Part shown: piece by piece, positions 11,111 through 21,925 of the stretch
How positions within the stretch are numbered: the first letter of the stretch is position 1
Layout: the number at the start of each line of letters is the position of its first letter
NCBI GenBank assembly: GCA_036924085.1
Contig: JAVGWX010000011.1
Location: forward strand, 32,362,386 to 32,426,385
Reading direction: 5' to 3'
Length of the DNA stretch: 64,000 bases
DNA from: Ariolimax columbianus
Lineage: Eukaryota; Mollusca; Gastropoda; Stylommatophora; Arionidae
The notes under the pieces: generated by a model
What the model saw: the letters and a program-made list of their open reading frames with translations, nothing else
The model's database searches: none
Told to the model about the DNA's origin: nothing
Program-made: the position numbers and the translations under genes

Positions 11111-12135
11111 CTTTTTCCCCACCACTCGCTCTTTTATTATTTAGCAGTTCAACATAAAGCAGTGTCGTAGGTAGACGAGTCAACATGCGGACCACATAAC
11201 CATTCCATCTCATCTATACAGCACATATCATGTATCGGGAAGTAGGTAAAAAAGTGTAATATTTATATAGATATATCAGCAGTAGCACCGGAGATATTCA
11301 GACAGAGAGGGGAAACATCGTGACCTCGTCCTCGTGTAGTGTCATTTTATGTAGACATAGGATAGCGAGTATCTGTGTTGTGTGTAGGTGTAGATACCAG
11401 AGTTGTGGACTTTGAACCCGAAATTTTTCCCACCTTGGACTTGTTGCATATTTAGGACGTCCAGAAACAAAAACAAAATTGTCTTTAATTTATTATGATT
11501 TTTATTTAGATCCTTAGTGGTTGTTTTCTGGTAAGCCCCGAAATAATGGTAGGCTTTACTGCAGAGTGAGATCATCCCCAGCCCCCCCCCCCCCCCCGCG
11601 TACTCTAATTTAAACAAAACGGGACTGTATCTGTCTCGCACAACTGAAAAGCGGCTCTTTCTACAAATTTACCTACACATTCATAGTAGAAACGCAACAT
11701 CCGCAGTTTGGCGTACTGGTAAAACGAAAAAACATATTTGTAAGGGGAGATCCCAATTAATTTTCTTCTTCAACATCTCTACTTCAAAAATATCATCGAC
11801 AACTACACTCATATTTTTAAGGCTATTTTATGAATCTACTTCTATTTTTAGTAGTCTTCTTATTGTCTACTCTACTATTTGCATAAATAATTAAATACGA
11901 AAATAAAAGCATTTGGACGCAAATATTTCATATTTGTCGTTTTTGTTAGTGCTCTTAGCAAGTTATCTTCTAATAGCGTGATATAGGTAAACGTATTGTA
12001 ACTATGTCTTGTTTACTTAGTGTGATACCGTTACCAGCTGTGCATATATATGTAATATACCGCATGTATGATAGCTGTAACAACATTTTAGAGTGGCTAA
12101 AAATCTGTTTGTATCTTCGGTTTTAACTTTCGGCG
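11111..12135. other. AT-rich spacer of the inverted repeat
   Basis: I see no gene here. There is a poly-C run at about 11582-11597. The long-looking minus frame over 11342-11641 has no recognisable domain and crosses the poly-C run. Confidence 0.6.
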
Positions 12136-12169
12136 GCCGAAATAGCTCAGAGAGCGTTAGATTGAAGAG
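12136..12169 (+). pseudogene. tRNA-Phe-like 5' half
   Basis: GCCGAAATAGCTCAG-AGAGCGTTAGA matches the 5' half of metazoan tRNA-Phe (acceptor strand, D stem, anticodon stem) with five D-loop bases missing. It reaches 'ttgaaga', the anticodon-loop region containing GAA, and then diverges. It is not a functional gene: the 3' half is absent on this strand. Confidence 0.65.
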
Positions 12170-12254
12170 GAGTCCAACAGATAGAAAATTAACTTTAAAA
12201 ATAAAATGTACCTAAATTTTAAAAAAAACATTTTTAATTACAAGTCCCCGGATT

Positions 12255-12293
12255 TGCAAAACGCGGGATTGAACCGGGGACCTTTAGCTCTTC
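12255..12293 (-). pseudogene. tRNA-Phe-like 3' half, opposite orientation
   Basis: On the minus strand, GAAGAGCTAAAGGTCCCC is followed by GGTTCAATCCC (the T-arm and pol III box B) and a degraded acceptor end (GCGTTTTGCA). This matches tRNA-Phe from the anticodon loop to the 3' end. It points towards the 5' half 86 bp away and directly abuts the LINE arm that begins at 12294. Confidence 0.65.
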
Positions 12294-12700
12294 TTTATTA
12301 TGAAACGACAACTTTATTAAACACATAACTATTTTAATAACAGATAATACAAAAACGAACCCAATCGAAAATCTAGGGGAATATTGGGATTTACTAAAAG
12401 GAACAATTAAAGTTACAACACAAATAATATCCAAAATAATACACAACAAAACAAGGAAAAACAAACGTATACTGGAAAACGCAATCAGGCTAACAGAACT
12501 TTCGGATAAAAATGCCCCACAAATTCATTTACTACAAGAAGAACTAGATAAACTGGAAAACTATAGGCTACAAGGGGCACAAATAAGGTTTAAATTAAAC
12601 CAAGCAGCACAAGAAATACCCAACAAACAATATCTATCAATCGAACAAAATATACAGCACAGTAGACAGATAATGAAAATGAGAAAACAATCCCCCCAAC
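12294..12700 (+). pseudogene. Tx1/L1-like LINE linker, inverted-repeat arm 2
   Basis: This is the mirror copy of 10455-10045 on the plus strand. It has the same AIRLTEL and LLQEELDKLENYRLQGAQI helices and the same fusion point to RTE near 12690. The endonuclease is missing because the arm begins at the tRNA-like border. Confidence 0.7.
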
Positions 12701-14390
12701 ATCAACAAATATAGAGGATAACGAACTGATAACGAAGGAAGAGGTAACAGCAGCGGGAAAGACATTGAGAAGAGGGAATGCGGCCGGTGTGAACAATTTA
12801 CCAGCAGCGCTCTTATAGGCAGGTGGAGAGGTAGTGGTGGAAGGCCTGACACACATCTGCCGCAAAATTACGTGACAGAAAACTGGCCGGACTTATGGAC
12901 GAAATCAATGGTTATACCGTTACATAAGTCTGGAAACCTAAAGCTTTGCCAAAATGACAGAACAATAAGCCTCATGAGCCACCCTAGCAAAGTCATGTTT
13001 AGATTGATCCTTGACCGATTGAAACCCCAAGCAGAGAACATCATTGCCGAGGAGCAAGCCGGGTTCAGACAGAGAAGAAGCACTACAGAACATATATTTA
13101 ATTTAAGGCTGCTAAGCGATAATATCTAGACCAGCAGCAAACACTGTATCATGTGTTTGTTGATTTTAAGCAGGCGTTTCATAGGGTATGGTATAAAGCG
13201 ATATGATAACCATGAGGATGTATAAAATCAACGGAAACATAACGGTCCTTGAACACCTGTATGACAAGGCGTTCAGCACAGTTCTTGTGAATGGGAGGCG
13301 AGGGGACTGGTTTCGCACATCAGTTGGTGTGAGACAGGATGGTACACTTTATCCAACTCTTTTCAATATATTCCTTGAGGGAATTAAGAGTGAGGCACTT
13401 GGAGGTCACGATGGTACTGTCGAGATAGAGGGTACAGCGACACAATGCATTCCGTTCTCTGGACTACATCCTGCTACTTGCAAAATTCTGTTCAGAGCTT
13501 GGTATCGGGAGATTGAGAACGAACGCAGAAGAAGAAGAAAGGGGCCGAACGATTACCAACATTCATTTCGCAGATGATATCGACGGGTTGATGGGTTCAG
13601 AAGCAGATCTCCACAAATGTGTCAGAAGACTCGCTGAAACAGCTCTTGACTATGCTATGGAGATACACGTTGGAAAGATAAAATTAATGAAAAACAACGC
13701 CAAGGGCTTCAACAGCAGGATAAAAGCTAATGGTCAGGAACTCGAAGTGGTTGACCGTTTTAAATATCATGGGTCGCTTGTCTGTGATGAAGGTTCAAAA
13801 TTTGAGGTGTTGGCCAGAATAGCACAGACAATACCGGCGCTTGCACGGCTAAACAAAATCTGGCAAGATAAGGGTTAGCACTATGCATGAAAATCAGATT
13901 AATGCGTATACTGGTCCTGTCAATATTCTTATATGCTTGTGAGACATGGACAGTTACAGCTGACCTTCAACGAAGGATACATGCCTTGGAGATGAGATGT
14001 TTTCGATGCCTTTTAAACGGCACGAACAAAGATCGAGTTACAAATGAGGAAATACGGGATAGAATTACAACAGCAATATTGCCTTCTGGAGACCTTTTGG
14101 CAACTGTCAAAAGAAAGAAACTCGCTTGATACGGTTACATATCGAGATCAAATGGTCTTGTAAATACAATCATCCACGGAAAGGTGCATAGCAGACGACG
14201 AAGAGGCCGTCCCACAAAGAGATGGGAGAACAACATAAAAGAATGGATCAATCTCCGACCAGAAGAGTCACATGCAGCGGCATCTGACAGAGAGGGAGGC
14301 GTGGCGTTGTGAGGATGTCTTTATGTGTGCCCCAACGACCTCACCGGTTACGGGAAGACCTGACCTGACCCGACGTTATACAACGACGGA
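12701..14390 (+). pseudogene. RTE-like LINE RT and C-terminus, arm 2
   Basis: It begins with KTLRRGNAAGVNN near 12755, then TENWPDLWTKSMVIPLHKSG (near 12875), AEEQAGFRQRRSTTEH (near 13045) and a decayed first-Asp region near 13160. TSVGVRQDGTLYPTLFNIF lies near 13319 and FADDIDGLMGSEAD near 13570. The C-terminal run is NGQELEVVDRFKYHG, CETWTV and RCFRCLLNGTNKDRVTNEE, ending in the basic 'GRPTKRWENNIKEW' motif near 14205. This is the known layout of RTE-type endonuclease-RT proteins. Several stops and frameshifts are present. Confidence 0.8.
13431..13541 (+). mobile_element. Short GAA-tailed insertion in RTE (arm 2)
   Basis: A 111-bp segment splits the RT between VEIEG and RTITNIHFADD and ends 'gaacgcagaagaagaagaaa'. 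The related RTE copy near 6165 has the uninterrupted empty site. It is the same insertion as at 9203-9312. Confidence 0.75.
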
Positions 14391-14835
14391 GACTGCTAAA
14401 AAAAAAATTAGAAGACGTTTAGCCATGGAGATGCAGAAGCTAAACAACATGCACAATTTGTGGCATAATACTAATACTAACAAGCAACTAAAACTGAAGA
14501 TTCTGAGAACATGCATATTCCCTGTGGCAATGTACGGGTACGAGACAAGGACTTTGACACAAGCAGCGAGGAAGAAAATTGAAGCGTTCGAAACCAAATG
14601 TTAAAGAAGAATCATATAGATTTATTGGATATAGAAAGTGACATATAAAACCACCCTAGAAGACCTGAATGTTGAAGAAAACTGGCTCATAAACAATGTT
14701 ATGTTTCGTAAATTGAATTTGTGTCGGCCATGTCAAACGTCATTACAGACTGAAAAGAACGGTCGTGGAGGGCATAGTATCTGGAAGGCGACGCAGGGCC
14801 AACGAAAACGAAGGTGGATACAAAATATCAAGGAT
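14391..14835 (+). pseudogene. RTE-type LINE C-terminal fragment
   Basis: LRTCIFPVAMYGYETRTLTQ near 14500, with AARKKIEAFE, is the post-RT region typical of RTE-like proteins. It is followed out of frame by RKLNLCR and the basic tail QGQRKRRWIQNIKD near 14800. It is truncated at both ends. Confidence 0.65.
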
Positions 14836-14908
14836 TAGTTAGCTAGTTAGTTAGTTGGTAGTTAGGTAGGTAGTTAGTTAGTTAGTTAGGTAGTTAGTTA
14901 TTTAGTTT
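14836..14908 (+). repeat. (TTAG)n microsatellite
   Basis: This is an imperfect TTAG/GTAG tandem run at the 3' end of the preceding RTE fragment. It is possibly the element's tail repeat. It is not a TTAGG or TTAGGG telomere array. Confidence 0.75.
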
Positions 14909-14924
14909 TCCATCACAAACGAAG

Positions 14925-15655
14925 ATCGTGACAACGTCAGACATGTTTCTTCAGATGTGACTGATTTTGACTGTACAGTGCGATCTGAGCGTGACAACTC
15001 TACCGCAGATAGGGCACACGTGAACAGCATCTGTAGTTGGGCAGTCTTTCATTCTTTCCTTTCGTAGAGCTTGCTTTTTCTGCAATTGTCCTCTGCTCAG
15101 CGGAGCAAGCACCTTGTGTGATGGCAATGCGCCAGGGTGAGCGATTCGGGACAAGCACCTCACAGACAGCAACATCAATTGAGAAACTATTGAAAGAAAC
15201 TTTTAGAGTGTCTCTGTATTGTATCTTGTGTCTACCCTGCGAGACTGCTGACCTGTAACGAGCTCACCGTGCAACAGTTGTTTAGAGATGCACTCATCTG
15301 ATATGCTAACAACATGCCCTGTCCATCTGATCTAGGTCCTCTGTAGTAGCGCATTAATGCCAGAGAGTCTCGCCCTGCTGAGGACTCCAGAGTTGGGCAC
15401 TCTTTCCTATCCACCGATCCTGAGCAGTCTGCGGAGACAAATTACACGGAAATGAATAAATTTCCTGACATGCCTGCTATAGACTGTCCGAATTTCGCAT
15501 GTGTACAGTAGGGGAGTTAGCACGATGTACACTTATTTTGGTGGCAACACTGATTCCCTGCCGGTCGCAACCATTTTCTCGTAGTCTGCCGAAAGCAGCA
15601 CTCACCTTTGAAAGGCTGTTGTGTACCTCAGAGTCAATATTTTCTTCTCTGGTGA
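14925..15655 (-). pseudogene. RTE-type LINE C-terminal region with zinc-finger tail
   Basis: The minus strand reads IDSEVHNSLSKVSAAFGRLR near 15630, then a decayed transmembrane-like tract, and ends in CPICGRVVTLRSHC near 15000. This is a CxxC...H-type finger known at the end of many invertebrate RTE ORFs. The RT active site is absent. Stops lie near 15477, 15410 and 15300. It lies directly downstream of another RTE copy in the same orientation. Confidence 0.65.
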
Positions 15656-16737
15656 GTGTACTGCGTGTTGTTCGTCCAACATGAGTGATGATCACCTTTT
15701 CTTTTTTCATTTAGCCATCCTTCCAGTCGATTATTCCGTGAGTCGGGGTTGTTGATGGGTGCGGAGAGGACTGACGAGTCCAATTTTGGGATCTGCATAC
15801 TCGCAGGCAGTGAGGGCATGGAAAGTTAGCTTCACGAGATGGGCTTTTCTAGCCTGTCTCCGTTGTTCTGCTGCAGTCTTTTTAGAACCATCGCATGACA
15901 CTGCTCTTCTGCGGAGAGCTGTGTGCCAGGTTATACGGTCTTTTGCATCATCTTCCCATGTTTCGAGATTTATGCTGATGGTTTTTAAATACATTCTTAG
16001 TGTGTCTTTAACCCGCTTTTTTGGCCTCCCTGTGAGCGTTTGTCTTTCTGCATCACTCCACAGAAGATTATTTTGGTTAGCCGATAGTCTGGCATGCGAA
16101 CAACATGACACGCCCAGCGAATCTGTGATTGCATCCTGATGGTATCAATGCTAGGGATACCAGCTCTCTCAAGAACAGCAATGTCCAGGATCCTGTCTTA
16201 CCATTTGACATCCTCCTCAAACAAAGTATGAAATGATTCAGTTTCTTCGCGTGATACCATGTTTCACTTGCACATAAGAACATAGGGACCACCACTGCTC
16301 TGTACACCTCCATCTTCGTCTGCAGGCTGATGACATTTCGACGCCAGACGTTTGAGTGAAGTCGGCCAAACGTGGCGTTGACTTTGGCGATTCTGACGTT
16401 CGTCTCATCATCCATGACTACATTCTGAGACAGTGTACTACCGATGTATGTGAATCTATTTGCAACCTTCAGTTTATCACCATAGATCTTGTTGATTGGC
16501 TCAGTATACGTTTTGCCAGAAGCTAGGTAGGTACATTATTTCAGTTTTCTCTGTGTTGATGGTAGGTCCAAAGTTTAAATATGCTAAGCAGAAATTACCC
16601 ACACTTTTCTGCAGATCAGCCTCTAAAGCCGTGTTCATGGAACAGTCGTCAGCAAACTGAAGTTGGTGGGTGTCATGGCCTTAGTTTTTGCCTGAAGCCA
16701 CCTAAGGTTGAACTGCTGACCATCTATACAATATCTT
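15656..16737 (-). pseudogene. RTE-type LINE, RT active site to C-terminus
   Basis: It starts at LQFADDCSMNTALEADLQKS (near 16660, catalytic Asp pair), then INTEKTEIMYLPS, a connection region with NVRIAKVNATFGRLHSNVWR near 16385, and a C-terminus with GRPKKRVKDTLRMYLK near 16020 and DRITWHTALRRRAV. The 5' part is removed where the CR1 element ends at 16738. It is broken into three frames. Confidence 0.75.
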
Positions 16738-16825
16738 ATGTCTTAACTTAACTTAACGTCTTTATACTGATTTAGAAGACCCTGCAGAGTCTGTATACAA
16801 CCAGTTACATTTACATGTCCTTGCT

Positions 16826-18260
16826 CTAAAAGATCATCTTATAAACCTGTATTAAGTCACCACGAATTCTTCTCTCTTCGAGACACTGTAGGCCGGTTTT
16901 TCTGAGTCGTTCCTCATAACTGAAATTCTGGAATCCCACTATCATCTTTGTCGGTCTTTTTTGTATTCTTTCCAGCATGTTTATATCTCCTCTATGATAA
17001 GGACTCCACATCTGTACACAGTACTCCAAACTAAGTCTAACTGAAGCTTTATACAGTTTGACGATCACTTCCTTGCTCCTATGTTTAATATTTCTTTTTA
17101 TCATACCTAACATTGCATTTGCCTTTTTCACTGCTACTTTAACTTGCTCACTCACCTTTCCTGTATGATCTATTATAACCCCTAGGTCACTTTCCTTATC
17201 TATCTTTCTAATATTGTTTTCTCCCATTCTGTAATTATGTTCTATATTGGATCTAACCATGTGGATGACTGTACATTTATCTACATTAAACTCCATTTTC
17301 CAGCTTACAGACCATTCTCGAATTTTATCTAAATCCGACATCAATATATCCACTTCCGCTTTAGATGAGACACTACTACATAGTTTTGTGTCATCAGCAA
17401 ATTTTGTAATCATGGATCCCATATCAATGTCCAAATCATTTATATATATCAAGAACAAAATTGGTCCCAAAACCGAGCCCTGTGGCACACCACTTTTCAC
17501 TTCACACCACTCGGAGTTATGCCCACCCTCTGCCTTCTTCCCGTTAACCAATTTTCAATCCATTTGGCAACTTCCCCACCTATTCCATGTGATTTTAACT
17601 TTCGAAATAATCTTTGATGAGGTACTCTATCAATTGCCTTTGCAAAATCCAGATAAATAACGTCCACTGGCTCCCCTTTATCTAATATTTTGGTAACCTC
17701 CTCCATGAATTCTAATAGATTTGTTAAACATGATCTCCCTCTGGTAAACCCATGCTACCTATTTCTAATTAGATTAAATTTATCTTAATGCATTACAATG
17801 TTTTCTTTGATTATTGACTAACAATTTACAGACTATGCTCGTTAAACTCACAGGTCTATAATTTGCTGGATCTGATTTTTTGCCTTTCTGAATAAGGGGA
17901 TCACTCCTGCATCTTTCCAATCCCGTGGAACAATCACTTTTGTAAGTGATTGAGAACATAATATAGCCAATGGTTTTGCTAGTTGGTCTCTAATTTCATA
18001 CAGCAATTTTGGATGAATACCATCTTGACCTGGACATTTATTCACTTTCAACCCCTCCAATTTTTTTTAAACCATTTCCTCTGTAATACAGATTGATCTT
18101 AATCCCGCTGTATCCATGTATCTTTGAAAAATATCTATAGGCTTTGGTATCTTGGAGTAGTCCTCTTTTGTGTAGACTGTTCCAAAGTACTGATTGACTA
18201 GATTAGCTGCCTCCCTATTCTCACTTATTATTTTCCCTGTACTGTCCATGAGAGGGCCTA
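16826..18260 (-). pseudogene. CR1 ORF2 reverse transcriptase
   Basis: It includes GLKVNKCPGQDGIHPKLL (near 18050), DVIYLDFAKAIDRVPH with the first Asp (near 17665), SGVPQGSVLGPILFLIYIND (near 17495) and KFADDTKLCSS with the Asp pair (near 17405). The thumb and C-terminus (HMVRSNIEHNYRMGENNI, GYLQCLEERRIRGDLIQVYK-like) end at 16826. The proper DFxKAFD is AID here. Frameshifts lie near 17530 and 17700-17840. The length and motif set fit CR1. Confidence 0.85.
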
Positions 18261-19548
18261 CTTTGTCTTTCGTTTTTTGTTTATTTCTAACATAAGAGAA
18301 GAAGCTTTTACTGTCAGTCTTGATCCTCTGAGCAAGTTTTTTTTCAAAGTCTATTTTTTCTGTTTTATTCGCTGTCTAATATATGTTCTGCTTGTCAAAA
18401 TATTTTACATATGTTTCTTTTGATTTACCTGCCTCTATATATTTTTTCCATGCTTTATTTTTCGCTCTTCTACATTTCACTACAAATCTAGTTATCCACT
18501 TTTTACGCTTGGGGTTTACCTCCCTACATGGAACACATTCCTCTTTTAGCGTTTCTAGAACTGTTTAAAAACTTTCCCACTTCCGTTCAACATCTGTTCC
18601 TACAATAATATCTTTCCAGATTATGTGGTTCGCTGCCTCTTTCATCCTCTTAACAACTGTCTTAGAGTAGTCGTATGTTCGCGTGTTTATGTTTACTTCT
18701 TTCCCTGCAATAAGATCCCAACGGATGATTTGATGGTCACTTGAGCCAAACAGTTCCCCAACGGTAACGTTTTCAATCATATTTTCCTCTGTGGTAAAAA
18801 CTAGTTCGAGTATGTTTTTACCTCTGGTGGCTGCTTCTACATGTTGAATTAAAAAATTGTCAGTTATGCACTTAACAAAAGGTTTTGACTCTACAAGTGC
18901 TTCTGCCATATCCCATTTTATTTCTGGATAGTTGAAATCTCCCATTAATAATAATTTCCCTTCACTTGCTTTTGCTAAGCTACTAATCAGCTCCTCGTCT
19001 TTCTCTTTTTGACTTGATGGACATCTATAGCATACTCCAATCACTGTTTTCTCACCCCCACTTTCTATTTCTCCCCATACACTTTCATTTTTGTTACAAC
19101 ATGATAAATAATCTTTGATCGTCATATTAACAGAATTTATACAGTATAATAAAACGCCACCTCCCTTAGTCTTGTCTCCAATTATCCTATCTTTCCTTAA
19201 CATTGTATATCCCTCAATTTCAAGTTCACTATCTGCAATCTCCTCATATGTCCATGATTCTGTTAACCCTATTATATATGGCTTTTCTTCTTCTACATAC
19301 AGTTCCAATTCTTCTCTTTTATTTACTATGCTTCTCACATTTGCATAAAAACATTTTAGTTTGTAATGTTGTTGGTTTTCCTCTTTTTGCTTCTGCTTTA
19401 TCATTTTAGTGTTTGCTTTTCCACTATGTATTTCACACTTGCCTGACACAAACTTACCCCTTTGACTACATCCTCTATAGCACCCTATTGTAGGCCTATC
19501 TTTAGTCTCATACTTCATAGGCCTTACTAGTTTAAATTTCGAACACAA
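18261..19548 (-). pseudogene. CR1 ORF2 endonuclease and linker
   Basis: CFYANVRSIVNKREEL (near 19355), GLTESWT (near 19265), GGGVLLYC, GVCYRCPSS, LLMGDFNYPEIKWD (near 18955) and FGSSDHQIIRWDL (near 18750) are the APE-type endonuclease motifs, all present. A TAA near 18565 interrupts the linker that leads to the RT. The open frame starts at 19548 and overlaps the end of ORF1 by about 20 bases in another frame; this overlap may be original. Confidence 0.85.
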
Positions 19549-20376
19549 TGATAGAACATATACTTTGCTACAACATGCTGTCCTATCTCATTTAGATGTA
19601 AACCTCCCCTATCTAACATTTTACTTTTGTCTACTTTAACATCAATAAATTCCATTCCCATGTCCGCACACATCACCTGTAACCTAAGGTTGATACCTAT
19701 TATTTTGCTATCTAGATAGTCTGACCCATCTGCTCTGTCTAAAATGCCCATCATTCTGACCTTTTTAAACTTTTTTTCCTTAAGCGTTCTCATAAGACTT
19801 TTATATTTATCCATAATTATTTTTGTACCATCTCTCTTTACATTATTTGTTCCTACCAATACTACCAAATGACTTTCCTTTCTCATCTAACCTCTTTATT
19901 ATCCCCTCTATATCCTCAATTTTTGCTCCCCCAATATCCATTCTTTCAAACATGTTGTGTTGTTTAGACAAATGTCTGCCAACCTCTCTCACCATTGAAT
20001 CTCCTACTACCAATACTGACCCCTCACCTATATGTGCATTCTTCTCTCCAAAGCTCTCTGCCCTGTGAGCTGTTTCCTCACTCAAATCTCCCTTACTTCC
20101 TTGACTTCACCTTGACTGCAGCTTCTTTAAAAGTTCCTCCATTTTCACTTGTTTCCCTTCTATTTCCATCTGCCTCTTTTCTATCTCCTCCAATCTCTTC
20201 TCATTTTCCCTGATATTGCACTCCATTTGTGCCTGCCTCTCTTCAACTCTACATATCCTACATAAAACGGTTCCTTTATCTTCCAACGTTGTAGTAATAC
20301 TAACATTTTCGCCACACAAATCACATAATCTGACTTGGCCTTTCCTCGCAGCAGTTCGTCTCGTCTTAGTGGCCAT
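19527..20376 (-). pseudogene. CR1 ORF1: zinc finger, coiled coil, SGNH esterase
   Basis: The start ATG is at 20376. Residues 15-45 hold a Cys cluster (CDLCGENV...CRICRVEER), followed by a charged coiled coil (RENEKRLEEIEKRQMEIEGK). A TGA at 20107-20109 breaks the frame, which then continues in phase. The esterase part has VLVVGDSMVREV (near 20025, the Gly-Asp-Ser block), a frameshift near 19880, VVLVGTNNV (near 19860) and a DRGGLHLNEIG box (near 19605) with the expected His. The protein probably binds RNA or lipid. One nonsense codon and one frameshift separate it from an intact ORF. Confidence 0.8.
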
Positions 20377-20564
20377 ACTAATTTTGCTATTTATTTCCGT
20401 TAGCCAATAAGTTATATTAATACCTAATAAAATGTATACTTCTTAAAGCAACGCCAAAAAAAAAAACAAATGTCGCTGGTATTTACCTTTCTACAAAGTA
20501 TCGCTAACGACTAGGCCTAGTGTTACTACCGCTCACTGTTCCACGCTATTTATTTGCTATAGAC

Positions 20565-20838
20565 TCAGTCACCAGGACACCTACCTGTCTTTCTTTCTAA
20601 CAAGTGCATAGTTAATTTGGTGCCAGCTCTTTGATTGATAATACAACCAAGAGGACCTGTTTGGAGTAGGAAGTCGAAAAATCGTGTTAATGACCATGAG
20701 GTCATTTTCTGCACAGGACTGGAGGAGAAGGTGTCTGTTGCTATTGCAGCTACCCAGGTTATATTTTCCGATAGTGCCATTCCATGATATCCTATCTGCA
20801 CCTGATGATGTTCGTCCATCACAAGTGAGGAAGACCAC
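20565..20838 (-). pseudogene. RTE endonuclease, C-terminal part
   Basis: NLGSCNSNRHLLLQSCAEND (near 20780), NTIFRLPTPNRSS and NYALVRKKDRQ are the familiar C-terminal half of invertebrate RTE endonucleases. It is cut at 20578 by the CR1 element. It is separated from its N-terminal half by the dispersed repeat at 20811-21260. Confidence 0.75.
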
Positions 20839-21260
20839 TCTCTTTGTTCAGCCGTGTGGACAGTCTTTTCTCTTGCTGTGTCCGCTGAAATAGGTGACTT
20901 GGATTAAAGAGAGGAAGAAACTGCGATATTTGTCAACCTCACTCTCTAGTCCTGAGCTGCTCTTGTCCAGTGCGAATATATTTATCGAGACGACTGGAGA
21001 TAGCACAGGATGCAGGATTTTTTCTCAGGGTCTACTATCAAAGCCTTTTCGGCAAGGCAGCGGATTGATGACAGCTAACGTTGTGTGTCTTGCCTGTCCC
21101 ATAATCACAAGAGGTCGTAGGGGCATAGCTCAGCGTATGAGTCAGTTTGGTATCTCTTTCCCGGCTGTGTTCTGTCCATTATAGTCGTGTCTAAATTTTA
21201 CACACAAAAATTGACAAAGTTTGCAGCTGGGCGAAGGACTCTATACTCGTGAAGTTCTGT
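20811..21260 (+). repeat. Dispersed ~450-bp repeat, copy 1
   Basis: It matches 23355-23850 from 'gttcgtccatcaca' to 'gtcgtgtctaaattt' and 'tcgtgaagttc'. It sits between the two halves of an RTE endonuclease and replaces the GDFN region, so it looks inserted or recombined. No ORF and no clear terminal repeats. Confidence 0.65.
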
Positions 21261-21705
21261 ATCTGCACCTATTCTTTCGCTGAAGGACGAGAGATGAGTT
21301 TGTCATATGTTTTAACTGAAGCTATGACTGAGTGCAGTTCGTCGTAGAACTTGTCCTTGACATCGTCCTGGTTTGTCATAGTCGGTGCGTAGGCGCTGAG
21401 GATCGTGGCATGTTTCCCTCCATCGAGCAGGGGAATCCTGACTGACATGAGTCTGTCATTTAAACTCTTTGAGGGCTCTGCTAATTTGCTAACAAGTTCT
21501 ATTTTAATTGTAAAACAATTCCTGCCTCTCTTTTTTTCCAGTTTCTCTGCCCGCTAGTAAAGTGTATAGCCTGACCCTTTTTCGCAGAGTTGACCCTTCC
21601 CAGAAAACGGGTTTCTCTTAGTGCTGCTTTGTCAATGTTGTACCTGGCTAACTCTGTTCCTATAATGGCAGAACGCCTCTCTGATCTGTATATGTTAGAG
21701 TGATG
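21245..21705 (-). pseudogene. RTE endonuclease, N-terminal part
   Basis: The minus strand reads AIIGTELARYNIDKAALRET (near 21665, the catalytic Glu), REAGIVLQLK, DRLMSVRIPLLDGGKHATIL and SAYAPTMTNQDDVKDKFYDEL. These are the known first motifs of RTE endonucleases. One TAG interrupts it near 21495. It forms one domain with 20565-20838, apart from the repeat between them. Confidence 0.75.
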
Positions 21706-21784
21706 TTAAGAAGGGTGCAAGTACCTATATTGAGTGGGGAGAATCTTTCCTTTTTGTTTCTGTTTTTTTTTCTCGTTTTTTTAG

Positions 21785-21925
21785 CTGCAGCTTAGCTTGT
21801 TAGCGGACTTGCGCTCTCGCCTCGCGCCTCGCCCGTCGTCACAGGACTCAACTGTGTTTTTACTGGATAACTCGAGAGAGGATGACTTTCGAATTAGATT
21901 TAAGTGAGGAAGAATTGAGGGTACT
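21785..21925. repeat. Dispersed repeat block, second copy of 216-350
   Basis: It shares 'gcttgttagcggacttgcg' and 'gtcgtcacaggactc' with 225-290. It marks the boundary between two RTE pieces. Confidence 0.5.

Larger units (their letters stand above)
16738..20578 (-). mobile_element. CR1-like LINE, nearly full length
   Basis: On the minus strand the order is a ~200-bp leader, ORF1 (zinc finger, coiled coil, SGNH esterase), ORF2 (endonuclease, RT), and a 3' end in TTAAG repeats ('gttaagttaagttaag'). The same 3' end is seen in the fragment ending near 54690. ORF1 proteins with PHD-like and esterase domains are known for CR1 elements. It is inactivated by a few stops and frameshifts. Its 5' border interrupts an RTE endonuclease, and its 3' border abuts an RTE RT. 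Confidence 0.85.

Noticed and set aside
14836..14908. Interstitial telomeric repeat
   Set aside because: The motif is TTAG with irregular GTAG steps, not TTAGGG or TTAGG. It follows an RTE end and is better called a microsatellite.
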